Part shown: piece after piece, positions 18,704 through 27,072 of the stretch
Numbering within the stretch: the stretch's first letter is position 1
Layout of the letters: every line of letters begins with the position of its first letter
From: Planctomycetota bacterium
Lineage (GTDB): Bacteria > Planctomycetota > UBA1135 > GCA-002686595
Assembly: GCA_016712565.1 (NCBI GenBank)
Contig: JADJQU010000031.1
Coordinates: 121,020 to 185,019 of the forward strand
Reading direction: 5' to 3'
DNA length: 64,000 bases
The notes under the pieces: model-generated
The model's input: only the letters and a program-made list of their open reading frames with translations
Database searches by the model: none
What the model was told of the DNA's origin: nothing
Program-made: the position numbers and the translations under genes

Positions 18704-20443
18704 ATGACGGAGAAGTCCGCCGTGGGATCGGCCCCCGAGCCCGAGTCCCTGCGCCGCGTGCTGCGCGAGCGCTTCGGCCACGGGGATTTTCGCGGGCCCC
18801 AGCTCCAGGCCGTGGAGGCCGTGCTGCAGGGCCGCGACGTGTTGCTCACCATGCCCACCGGCGCGGGCAAGTCCGTGGTCTACCAATTGCCGGCCTTGCT
18901 CCTCCCGGGCGTGACCCTGGTGGTGAGCCCCCTGATCGCGCTGATGAAGGATCAGGTGGACGCCCTGACCCGCAAGGGCATCCCGGCCAGCTTCGTCAAC
19001 AGCACCCTGGACGCCGCGGAACGGCGCAAGCGTCTGGGACAGGCCGCGCGGGGGGAGCTGCGGCTCCTCTTCGTGACGCCGGAGCGCTTCCGCAGCAAGG
19101 AGTTCCTGGAACTCCTGCCCACGATCTCCGTCTCGCGCCTGGCCGTGGACGAAGCCCACTGCGTCAGTCAGTGGGGGCACGATTTTCGTCCCGACTACTC
19201 GCGCCTCTCTGAGTATCGCAAGCTCCTGGGGGATCCGCCGACGGTGGCGACCACGGCCACGGCCACGCCCCAGGTGGCCTCGGACATCGCCCGTTGCCTG
19301 GGCCTGCGGGATCCCCTGGTGCTGCGCGCGGGGATCGAGCGGCCGAACCTGTTCCTGGCGGCGACGTCGGTGGAGTTCGAGGAGCAGAAGCTCCCGTTGC
19401 TCGCCGCGCGCGTGGCCGAATTGCCGGGTTCGGGCATCGTCTACTCGGCCCTGATCCGCGACCTCGAGCGGCTGCACGACGACCTGGCCCGGCGCGGCGT
19501 GCCGACGCTTGTCTACCACGGCAAGCTCTCGCGCGAGGAGCGCGCCCGCATGCAGGAGCGCTTCATGTCCTCGCCGCGGGCGGTGGTCCTGGCCACCAAC
19601 GCCTTCGGCATGGGCATCGACCGCGCGGACATCCGTTTCGTGCTGCACGCCCAGATGCCGCGCACCCTGGAAGCCTGGACCCAGGAGGTGGGTCGCGCCG
19701 GCCGCGATGGAGCACCGGCCTGGTGCGAGCTCCTGTACTTCGGCGAGGACGTGGCGGTGCAGCAGCAGTTCGTGCAGTGGGCCAACCCCACGCGCGAATT
19801 CGTGGTCGGCGTCTACGAGGTGCTGCGGGGCTGGGGCGAACGCCTGGCCGTCAAGGACCTGTCCGACCTGCAGGGAGAGTTGCTCACCAAGAACCGCTCG
19901 GACAACCGCCTCGCCACGGCGCTCAAATGGCTGGAGGTGTTGGGCGTCACCGAGGGCGACTTCGAGACCCGCGACCTGCGCCTCGCGCGCGAACTGGACC
20001 CGGGGGAGCTGCCCGCCTCGGTGGGCAGCCCCGAGAAGCTGCGGGCCGACCTGGAGGCCCTGCTCGGCATGGTGCGCTTTGCTTCCGGCGCCGAGCGCTG
20101 CCGTCGGCAGACCCTGGCGGAGCACTTCGGCCTGGCCGCCGGCGCCGGCCCCGAGGGGCCCTGCGGAGCCTGCGACGTCTGCACGGACCCCGCGGACTGG
20201 CGCGCCCGGCACTTCGAGCCGCCCCGGGCCGCGCCGCCGTCCGCGTCCCCTGTGGAGCCGATTCGAGGGCCGGGGGCCTTCGCTCGCGGCCAGTGGGTCG
20301 AAGTGGACGGCCGACACCTGGGCCGCATCGTGCGCGTGGAAGGGGAGGGCCGCCGAACCCGGCTCTTCGTGGAGAGCGCGGGCGATCTGCAGGTGCGCTC
20401 CGTGGATCCGCGGCGCGCGCGGATCGTCGAGCACGGGGCCTAG
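18704..20443 (+). CDS. recQ: ATP-dependent DNA helicase RecQ (short form with variant C-terminal domain)
   Basis: A 579-residue superfamily 2 3'-5' DNA helicase for recombination and fork repair. Motif I MPTGAGKS lies at about residue 50, the DEAH box with the aromatic-rich loop (VDEAHCVSQWGHDFRPDY) at about 148, and motif VI QEVGRAGRDG at about 327. The RecQ zinc-binding cysteines follow at about 464 and 485-495 (GPCGACDVC). There is no HRDC domain. Instead the last about 55 residues form a small beta-rich domain (FARGQWVEVDGRHLGRIVRV) that I cannot name. ATG 18704 was chosen over an upstream in-frame ATG at 18671 because the -10 box lies between them. The TAG stop is contributed by a palindromic element. 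Confidence 0.9.
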   Translation: MTEKSAVGSAPEPESLRRVLRERFGHGDFRGPQLQAVEAVLQGRDVLLTMPTGAGKSVVYQLPALLLPGVTLVVSPLIALMKDQVDALTRKGIPASFVNSTLDAAERRKRLGQAARGELRLLFVTPERFRSKEFLELLPTISVSRLAVDEAHCVSQWGHDFRPDYSRLSEYRKLLGDPPTVATTATATPQVASDIARCLGLRDPLVLRAGIERPNLFLAATSVEFEEQKLPLLAARVAELPGSGIVYSALIRDLERLHDDLARRGVPTLVYHGKLSREERARMQERFMSSPRAVVLATNAFGMGIDRADIRFVLHAQMPRTLEAWTQEVGRAGRDGAPAWCELLYFGEDVAVQQQFVQWANPTREFVVGVYEVLRGWGERLAVKDLSDLQGELLTKNRSDNRLATALKWLEVLGVTEGDFETRDLRLARELDPGELPASVGSPEKLRADLEALLGMVRFASGAERCRRQTLAEHFGLAAGAGPEGPCGACDVCTDPADWRARHFEPPRAAPPSASPVEPIRGPGAFARGQWVEVDGRHLGRIVRVEGEGRRTRLFVESAGDLQVRSVDPRRARIVEHGA

Positions 20444-20618
20444 CAGCCCGTTGAAAAACCCCCTGCTGCGGCCGAGCGTGCTTCGGCGCTCCTGCGTCGC
20501 GCTCCGAAATCGGTGCTCAGCGGCCAGGAAGGCCGCCGGCGCGCCGATTTCTGTCGCGCTCCTTGGCGCGCCTTCCCACGCTCGCCCTCGCGACGGGAGT
20601 TTTTCAACGGACTGCTAG
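20440..20618. mobile_element. CTAG-bounded palindromic element 1 (MITE-like)
   Basis: A 171-base core lies between two CTAG tetranucleotides. Its terminal arms are near-perfect inverted repeats: left CTAGCAGCCCGTTGAAAAAC, right (complement) the same with one T for C. Nested shorter palindromes (CGAGCGTG/CACGCTCG, GAAATCGG/CCGATTTC, GCGGCC/GGCCGC) mean the whole element can fold into one long hairpin. There is no open reading frame. The left CTAG provides the recQ stop. CTAG fits the YTAR target of IS5-type elements. Confidence 0.75.
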
Positions 20619-20754
20619 GGTCGTGATCCAGAAGTACGTTGGCAAAGGCGGCCTGAATGCGGATTCTGGCGGCGGGCGTGTTCGCTGCAACTCGGAGGAG
20701 GGCGGCCAGGGGGCGGGCCGAGTTTGTCGGCGTACTTCTGGATCAGGACACTAG
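20615..20754. mobile_element. CTAG-bounded palindromic element 2 (MITE-like), abutting element 1
   Basis: A second palindromic element shares its left CTAG with element 1 and ends in the CTAG that gives galK its stop codon. The arms are inverted repeats around TGATCCAGAAGTACG and continue imperfectly to CAAA. The interior is G+C-rich and non-coding. Together elements 1 and 2 fill the entire recQ-galK gap. Confidence 0.75.
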
Positions 20755-21977
20755 CTCGCGCCCTGGGAAGGCCGGGCCAGCATCAAATGGTGGCGCAGCT
20801 CGCGCGCCGGCAGGCGCTCGGCGAAGTAGTTCTCCGCCAGGGCCTCCAGCACGGTCTCGGCCCGCGCCTCCAGGACCAGCGCCACGATCGACCCGCCGAG
20901 ACCCGCGCCGGTGAGTCGCGCTCCCAGGGCCCCGTGCCGGCGCGCGATCCCGCACAGGAGGTCCAACTCCGCGGTGGAGACCTCGCAGTCCTCGCGCAGG
21001 CTCGCCTGGGAGGCGTCCATGAGGGCTCCGAACGTCGCCGCGTCGGCGGCGAGCATGGCCGACGTGGCGGACTCGACCCGCGCGCTCTCGCGGATCACGT
21101 GCCGCGCGCGGCGCAGGAGTTCGCCCTCGAGCACGCGCTCGGCCCGCCGCAGGACCTCCTCCGGCGAGTGTCGCGCGAACAACCCGCGCCAGCCCCCCGC
21201 GGCGTCGGATCGGCCCTCGTCCGCAAGGAGTCGCGCCAGCGCCTGTTCGCTCGCCCCGCGCCTTGCGTTGTAGCTCTCCCGCAGGCTGCCCGACTTGTCG
21301 GCGACCCGCAGGGAGTCGGCGATCACGAAGCGCCAGTCGGCAGGCAGGGGGATCGGCCGCGCCGCGAGCGGCGCGAATTCCACGCGCAGGGCGGCGCCTT
21401 CCTGGGCCAGCAGGCACGCGGCCTGGTCCATGCCCCCGGAATGGGTGCCCACAAAGCGTTCGGCCTGGGCGCAGCGCAAGGCCAGTTCCAATCGTCCCAG
21501 GGGGCGGGAGTTGGCGGCGAGCAAGGCCAGCATCGAACCCACGAGCAAGGCCGAGGAGGAGGACAGGCCCGCCGCCTCCGGGATGTTCCCGTCGATCACC
21601 GCGTCCATGCCGGCCGTGAGGCCGAGCTCACGGGCGCCGTGCTCCGCGGCCGCGCGCACGTAGTTGGACCAGTGGCCCTGGGGGGCCGGCTCGATGGGGG
21701 ACGAGAGCCGGAATTCCACGGGACCATGGGCGGCATTCGTGTTGGCGAGGCGCACGAGATCGTCCCCGCGGGGCCGGAAGTCCACGCGCAGGTCGCGCTG
21801 GATCGCCATGGGCAGCACGGCCAGGTCGCAGTAGTCGATGTGCTCCCCGATCAGGTTGACCCGCCCCAGGACGCGCACGCTCCACGAGGGGCCTTGCCCG
21901 AAGGCGCGCCGGGCCAGGGAAGAAAGCGCCTCGCCGCGACGATCCCGCGGCGGCTCCGAACCGAAGGCCGCGTTCAG
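20751..21977 (-). CDS. galK: Galactokinase (GHMP kinase)
   Basis: A 408-residue sugar kinase that phosphorylates galactose at C1 in the Leloir pathway. The signature GRVNLIGEHIDYCD lies near the N-terminus, the ATP-binding PEAAGLSSSSALL motif in the middle, and the GARLTGAGLGGSIV motif near the C-terminus. No ATG, GTG or TTG is well placed upstream of the conserved region. The likely start is a CTG at 21977 that overlaps the preceding stop as CTGA, matching the NTGA coupling seen throughout this window. No other Leloir gene is nearby. Confidence 0.85.
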   Translation of the reverse strand: MNAAFGSEPPRDRRGEALSSLARRAFGQGPSWSVRVLGRVNLIGEHIDYCDLAVLPMAIQRDLRVDFRPRGDDLVRLANTNAAHGPVEFRLSSPIEPAPQGHWSNYVRAAAEHGARELGLTAGMDAVIDGNIPEAAGLSSSSALLVGSMLALLAANSRPLGRLELALRCAQAERFVGTHSGGMDQAACLLAQEGAALRVEFAPLAARPIPLPADWRFVIADSLRVADKSGSLRESYNARRGASEQALARLLADEGRSDAAGGWRGLFARHSPEEVLRRAERVLEGELLRRARHVIRESARVESATSAMLAADAATFGALMDASQASLREDCEVSTAELDLLCGIARRHGALGARLTGAGLGGSIVALVLEARAETVLEALAENYFAERLPARELRHHLMLARPSQGAS

Positions 21978-22514
21978 CGGTAGATCCGTTCCTTGAGCCA
22001 GCCCGCCTCGATCTCCAGGGCCTGAATCGACGGTGCATCGAGGATCTGCCCTTTGGGAAGCAGGTCCGGTGTGGCCTGCAGGTCGAGCACATGGCGGATG
22101 GAGCGCAGGCTGAGTTCCAGCTGCACTCGGGTCTTCGTCCCATGTCGTCCCTCCAGCAGGCCGTCGATGCCCGACTTGACCGGTTCCTCGGAGGCATCCT
22201 GCGCGGAGGACGCCTGGACGAGCGCCAATTCGAGCAGCGGAGAGACGGGCTCCAGGGCCAGTTCCGGGGCCGCGGGCTGGGGTGAGCGCGGACCGGCGGC
22301 CGTGCCGTCGGGGGCCAGCGTGGGGTCGGCCGGAGCCTCGACGGGGGAGGGCCCCGACCCCGGGCGCGAGGGGGTCACCGGCGACCGAGCCCGGGGCCCC
22401 GGGCCCCCCCGAGGCGCTGGGGGAGGCGGGGGCTTCCGCGGAGCGACGGCTCCACAGGATCGCACCCGTGGCGCCCACCAGGACGACCACGACCATCAGC
22501 GCGCGTAGGTTCAT
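21974..22514 (-). CDS. Small membrane-anchored protein, interrupted by a G7 frame break
   Basis: The gene begins MNLRALMVVVVLVGATGAIL, a single N-terminal transmembrane anchor, followed by a Pro/Ala/Gly-rich linker. After a run of seven G on the coding strand (22404-22410) the downstream frame continues to a conserved-looking helical end (SIQALEIEAGWLKERIYR). Removing one G gives a continuous 179-residue protein. I recognise no family. It is coupled to galK by a CTGA overlap and has a leaderless-type promoter. Confidence 0.6.
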
Positions 22515-22520
22515 TCCCTC

Positions 22521-22526
22521 ATTCTA
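22521..22526 (-). promoter_or_regulatory. -10 box TAGAAT, leaderless promoter of the small anchored protein-galK operon
   Basis: TAGAAT on the minus strand ends six bases before the ATG at 22514, placing the expected transcription start at or next to the A of the start codon. Confidence 0.5.
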
Positions 22527-22786
22527 CTCCCGGGCACCGGCGCGGGGTCGCCCGGAGGGCACCGCCAGGCCCCAAGGGCCCCTCCCAGGGCCCCGCGGGC
22601 GTTCCTTCCCCCGAGCTACGCACCCGGAGCGAAGTCCGGATTCGACGGGGAAGTGCCGAGCCAGCCCTTGCGGTGTCTTGCGGGTAGGGTTCAGAATTGG
22701 GAAGAAGGTCCTGACCCATCCCAACGGCCAGCATCCTCATCCCGCGGCCTCGCGACCCCGCCCCGCCGCAATCCCCAAAGCCCCTC

Positions 22787-22791
22787 AGGAG
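22787..22791 (+). promoter_or_regulatory. Shine-Dalgarno of the TSP3-repeat protein
   Basis: AGGAG ends ten bases before the ATG at 22802. It marks a conventional leadered mRNA and supports this start, which also gives a clean signal peptide. The rest of the 287-base gap upstream is non-coding. Confidence 0.5.
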
Positions 22792-22801
22792 TACCGTCTT
22801 C

Positions 22802-25800
22802 ATGTCCTCTCGTTCATACCTTTCGGCCTGTACGCCGACGGCGCTGCGCTTCCTCGCAGGCTTGGCACTGCTTGCCACGCCGGCCATGGCGCAGGTCAAG
22901 ATCAGCCAACTTTACGGAGGTGGCGGTGAAGACCGCGCCCTGCTGATTAAGGACTTCCTCGAGCTCTACAACTCGGGTGGTGCTCCGGTGGATGTCTCCG
23001 GTTGGTCGGTTCAGTACGCATCCGCCGCAGGCACCAGCTGGGGTGTGACCCCGCTCACCACCGTCGGGATCCTGGCCCCTGGCCAGTACGCGGTGGTTCA
23101 GATGGCGGGGAACACGACCGTGGGCGCTGGACAGGCGCCCGATGGAACGGCACCCGACGCCACGAGCACGACGAACATGGCCATTGCCGCCGGCAAGCTG
23201 GCCCTGGTCAGTTCCACGACGGCCCTGGTCGGCGGCACCCCGCTGTACTCGGCGACCCCGTCCCTGGTGGACTTCATCGGTTACGGCACGAGCGCCAACT
23301 GGAATGACGCTTCCGCTGCCGGCGTGTTGCACACCACGGCGAACAACGCGCCCCCCGCGACGAACATCCACTCGATCTATCGCCTCGGCTGCGGTTCCCA
23401 GGACACCGACAACAGCAAGAACGACTTCGCCCAGGGATTCCCCGCGGCGCGCAACAAGAACAACTCGGTCAATGGCGGCGACACGGCGGCCGGCCTGGCG
23501 CACCCCTGGACCTTGAAGGAGACCCAGGTCGCTCGGCTGCTGGCGACGCCCTTCGCCTGCGTGAACGGCGCCCCCAGCGCGACGATCGTGACCGTGGACC
23601 TGACCTCCATCGGCGGCGGCGCGGCCGTGCCGATGCTCGACGACGGCGTGGCCCCGGATGAGATCGCGGGCGACGGGCTGTACACCCTCGACGCCACGGT
23701 CGCCGCGGGCACGTCCACCGGCACGAAGACCTTGCCGGTGACCTTCGGCGGAGCGGGTCCTGCCAGCACCAACATCGTGCTGTTCGTGACCCCCGCGGGC
23801 GCACTGACCCCCGACAACGACAATTGCTACTCGGCCACGCCGATCGCCGTGGGCGGCACCGCCCCCGGCACGCTCGTGGGCGCCACCCTCGAGACCAATG
23901 CCATGGGCACGGGCCCGGGTTCGCCCGCCTCGTTCGGTTCGCGGCGCGGCGTTTGGTACTCGGTGGTCGGCAACGGCAACTCGCTCTCCGCCACCACCTG
24001 CAACACCGTGCCGCTCGTGGACACGGTCATGTACGTCTTCGGCGGAACCTGCGACGGTTTCACCACCGTCGGCACCAATGACGAGGGCGGCGCGCCCTGC
24101 ACGCCGGGCTCGATCGTGACCTGGTGCTCGCAACCGGGCGTCACCTACTACATCTGGGTCGCCTCGTTCTTCACGGGCGCGCAGACCGGCGTGTTCAACG
24201 TGAACGTCGCCGACCTGGGCACCTGCACCGGTGCCTTCCCGATGACCCTCTGCACGGGAGTCGCCGGGCCCTTCACGGAAGCCGAGTCCGGTCTGGGACT
24301 GGAAACCAACCCGGGCTGCTCGCAGTCGACGAACCTGTTCACGAACATCGCCACCCCCGGCCCGACGCCGACGATCATCCGCGGCACGGGCCGCGGCTTC
24401 GGCCCGAACCGCGACCTGGACGTCTACCGCTTCCAAGCCACCGTCACGGACACGCTGACGATGACCCTGGACACGCTGGGTGGCCAGGCGCAAGCCACGC
24501 TGCAGTCCCTGACGGGCCCCAGCGGCGTGTGCCCCGCGACCACGGTCGCGGGCGCTTTCACGCCGATCTTCCTGACGCGCTGCGCCTCGGGCACCCAGAC
24601 CATCTCGGCGCCGGTCACCGCGGGCACCTGGTACAACATCCAGGTCCTCGGCGGCCTTTCGCTGCAAGTCACGCCCGCCGGCACGGCCTTCGGCGGCCAG
24701 ATGCCTGGCGGGACCACCTACCAGTACCGCCTGGCGGTCACCATCGGCGCCCCGCCGTTGAATGACCCCTGCAGCGGTGCCGTGGTCCTCACCGGCACCG
24801 GTGGCACCCAGGCGGGCAACACGACCAACGCGGCCTTCGAGGGCCAAGGGTCGTCCTGCGATCCGACCGGTCCCGACGTCTGGTACACCTTCACCGGTGG
24901 CACCGACGCGGGCACCCTGAACCTGGACACCTGCGCCACGCCGGGTCTGGACACCGTGATCTCGGTGTTCGACGCCTGCGGCGGCACGCAGATCGCCTGC
25001 AACGACGACGGCACGGGCACGCCCTGCGCGGGTCCGGCTTCGGCGCTGTCGGTCCCGATCGGGATCAACCAGACGGTCAAGGTCCGGGTTTCCACCAAGG
25101 CCGGTCCCCACGGTCAGTTCACCTTGACCTGGTCCTTCGTCGTGCCGCCCCCGGCCAACGACGAGTGCGCCACGGCCACGGTGATCTCCGGCAGCGGCGC
25201 GTTCCCGGCGGACAACCGCTTCGCCACGCCGACGACGGCCACGGCTCCGGGTTCGACCTGCCAAACGTCGCAAAGCCGCGACATCTGGTTCCAGTGGACG
25301 TCCGGCGACGCCGGCCCGGTGACCCTCGACACCTGCGGCGCGAGCCAGCCGGCGTCGGACTCCGTGCTTACGGTCTACACCGGCACCTGCGGGAACCTGA
25401 CCGAAGTGGCCTGTGACGATGACGACTGCGCCACGCCGACCGCGGGCAGTCTCATCACCGGCACCGAGTTCGTCGCCGCCTGCCAGACGACGTACTACAT
25501 CCGCCTCAGCAACTGGAGCACGACCATCCCGGCCACGGCCTGGACGCTCAACATCACGGCTCCGGGTACGACGGACACGGACGGCGACGGCTTCATCGAC
25601 TGCGCCGACAACTGCCCGCTGGTCTCGAACCCGAGCCAACTCGACACGGACGGCGACGGCGTCGGCGACGACTGCGACGGCTGCCCGCTGGATCCGCTGA
25701 AGACGGCCCCCGGCGTTTGCGGTTGCGGCACCCCCGACACCGACACCGATGGTGACGGCACCCCGGACTGCATCGACGGCTGCCCGCTCGATCCGCTGAA

Positions 25801-26962
25801 GATCGCGCCGGGCTTCTGTGGTTGCGGCAACCCGGAAACCGACACCGATGGTGACGGCACCCCGGACTGCGTCGACGGCTGCCCGCTCGATCCCAACAAG
25901 ATCGCTCCGGGCGTCTGTGGTTGCGGCAATCCGGACACCGACACCGACGGCGACGGCACGCCGGACTGCATCGACGGCTGCCCGCTCGATCCCAACAAGA
26001 TCGCTCCGGGCATCTGTGGCTGCGGCACGCCGGACACCGACACGGACGGGGACGGCACGCCGGACTGCCTCGACGGCTGCCCGCTCGATCCCAACAAGAT
26101 CGCTCCGGGCATCTGCGGCTGCGGCACGCCGGACACCGACACCGATGGTGACGGCACGCCGGACTGCATCGACGGCTGCCCGAACGATCCGCTGAAGATC
26201 GCTCCGGGCCAATGCGGTTGCGGCATCCCCGACACGGATTCGGACGGTGACGGCGTTGCCGATTGCATCGACAACTGCCCGACCCTGCCGAACCCGTCCC
26301 AGGCGGACTGCGACGGCAACGGCGTCGGCGACGTGTGTGAAATCGCGGGCGGTTTCCAAACCGACTGCGACGGCAACGGCATCCCGGACAATTGCGATCC
26401 GGACTGCAACAGCAACGGCCAAGCGGACGCCTGCGACATCACCGCCGGCACCAGCCTCGACCTCAACCTCAACGGTGTGCCCGACGAGTGCGAGGCCGTG
26501 AACGGCACGCTGTACTGCTTCGGTGACGGGTCCGGCACGCCGTGCCCGTGCGGCAACGTGAGCCTGCCTGGCGAGGGTTGCGTGAACTCGACCGGCCGTG
26601 GAGCCCTGCTCTACAACGCCGGCGGGACCAGCGTGTTCCTCGACAACGCCGCCCCGCTGACGATCCAGTTGAAGCCGAGCAAGCCGACGATGTACATCGC
26701 CGGTCTCGGCCAGATCAACGGCGGCAACGGTACGCAGCTCTTCGACGGTCTGCTCTGCGTGAGCCCGCTGAAGCGCTTCGCGCCGCAAGTGGCGTCCGGC
26801 ACGGGCACCGCGGTGCTCCTGCAGCCGGTGCTCAAGTCGGGCGGCCTGATCCTCCCGGGTTCCACCTGGCACTTCCAGGCCTGGTACCGCGACAACCCGG
26901 CCAGCCCGTGCGGGACGAATGCCAACCTGTCCAACGGGTTGAGCATCACGTTCACGCCGTGA
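22802..26962 (+). CDS. Large secreted protein: lamin-tail domain, beta-domains, thrombospondin-3-like Ca-binding repeats
   Basis: A 1386-residue exported protein with a signal peptide ending in AMA-Q at about residue 33. Residues about 34-180 resemble a lamin-tail domain (FLELYNSGGAPVDVSGWSV). Several beta-sandwich modules of pre-peptidase type follow, each with a WYTFTGG or WFQWTSGD phrase. Residues about 920-1200 are Asp-rich thrombospondin type 3-like repeats including six 33-residue units with conserved Cys. The last about 150 residues form a C-terminal domain (GDGSGTPCPCGN through WYRDNPASPCGTN) whose end resembles the secreted protein at 40366. A calcium-stabilised cell-surface or exoprotein role is likely; no catalytic site is seen. 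Confidence 0.8.
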   Translation: MSSRSYLSACTPTALRFLAGLALLATPAMAQVKISQLYGGGGEDRALLIKDFLELYNSGGAPVDVSGWSVQYASAAGTSWGVTPLTTVGILAPGQYAVVQMAGNTTVGAGQAPDGTAPDATSTTNMAIAAGKLALVSSTTALVGGTPLYSATPSLVDFIGYGTSANWNDASAAGVLHTTANNAPPATNIHSIYRLGCGSQDTDNSKNDFAQGFPAARNKNNSVNGGDTAAGLAHPWTLKETQVARLLATPFACVNGAPSATIVTVDLTSIGGGAAVPMLDDGVAPDEIAGDGLYTLDATVAAGTSTGTKTLPVTFGGAGPASTNIVLFVTPAGALTPDNDNCYSATPIAVGGTAPGTLVGATLETNAMGTGPGSPASFGSRRGVWYSVVGNGNSLSATTCNTVPLVDTVMYVFGGTCDGFTTVGTNDEGGAPCTPGSIVTWCSQPGVTYYIWVASFFTGAQTGVFNVNVADLGTCTGAFPMTLCTGVAGPFTEAESGLGLETNPGCSQSTNLFTNIATPGPTPTIIRGTGRGFGPNRDLDVYRFQATVTDTLTMTLDTLGGQAQATLQSLTGPSGVCPATTVAGAFTPIFLTRCASGTQTISAPVTAGTWYNIQVLGGLSLQVTPAGTAFGGQMPGGTTYQYRLAVTIGAPPLNDPCSGAVVLTGTGGTQAGNTTNAAFEGQGSSCDPTGPDVWYTFTGGTDAGTLNLDTCATPGLDTVISVFDACGGTQIACNDDGTGTPCAGPASALSVPIGINQTVKVRVSTKAGPHGQFTLTWSFVVPPPANDECATATVISGSGAFPADNRFATPTTATAPGSTCQTSQSRDIWFQWTSGDAGPVTLDTCGASQPASDSVLTVYTGTCGNLTEVACDDDDCATPTAGSLITGTEFVAACQTTYYIRLSNWSTTIPATAWTLNITAPGTTDTDGDGFIDCADNCPLVSNPSQLDTDGDGVGDDCDGCPLDPLKTAPGVCGCGTPDTDTDGDGTPDCIDGCPLDPLKIAPGFCGCGNPETDTDGDGTPDCVDGCPLDPNKIAPGVCGCGNPDTDTDGDGTPDCIDGCPLDPNKIAPGICGCGTPDTDTDGDGTPDCLDGCPLDPNKIAPGICGCGTPDTDTDGDGTPDCIDGCPNDPLKIAPGQCGCGIPDTDSDGDGVADCIDNCPTLPNPSQADCDGNGVGDVCEIAGGFQTDCDGNGIPDNCDPDCNSNGQADACDITAGTSLDLNLNGVPDECEAVNGTLYCFGDGSGTPCPCGNVSLPGEGCVNSTGRGALLYNAGGTSVFLDNAAPLTIQLKPSKPTMYIAGLGQINGGNGTQLFDGLLCVSPLKRFAPQVASGTGTAVLLQPVLKSGGLILPGSTWHFQAWYRDNPASPCGTNANLSNGLSITFTP
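25677..26270 (+). repeat. Six tandem 99-base units encoding 33-residue Ca-binding repeats
   Basis: Each unit encodes DGCP-x-DP-x-K-x-APG-x-CGCG followed by DTDTDGDGTPDC. The DNA units are close to identical, which keeps a long antisense frame open by chance. The four conserved Cys per unit suggest disulfides, and the DxDxDG loops suggest calcium ligands. Confidence 0.85.
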
Positions 26963-26997
26963 TCCGGTAGTCGGCAACCGCCGACGATGGGACTGGA

Positions 26998-27034
26998 GGG
27001 CGCCCTTGCCTCGCGCAAGGGCGCCCTTCTTCGT
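26998..27034 (+). terminator. Rho-independent terminator after the TSP3 protein
   Basis: A perfect 12-base-pair stem (26998-27009 with 27015-27026), a five-base loop and a T-rich tail TTCTTCGT follow the stop codon by 35 bases. Confidence 0.8.
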
Positions 27035-27058
27035 CTCGCGCGACCCTGGGAGAAGGCG

Positions 27059-27064
27059 TAGGGT
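27059..27064 (+). promoter_or_regulatory. -10 box TAGGGT, leaderless promoter of the EamA transporter
   Basis: TAGGGT ends eight bases before the ATG at 27073, just after the upstream terminator. No Shine-Dalgarno is present. Confidence 0.5.
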
Positions 27065-27072
27065 GTCCGCCC

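Noticed and set aside
25495..26556. Ser/Pro-rich repeat protein on the minus strand at the TSP3 region
   Set aside because: It exists only because the 99-base repeat is open on both strands.
22814..26977. A 1387-codon open frame on the minus strand opposite the TSP3-repeat protein
   Set aside because: It is a shadow of the repetitive, high-G+C coding strand. Its product is Arg/Ala/Gly/Val-rich with no domain, and the plus strand has a signal peptide, Shine-Dalgarno and terminator.
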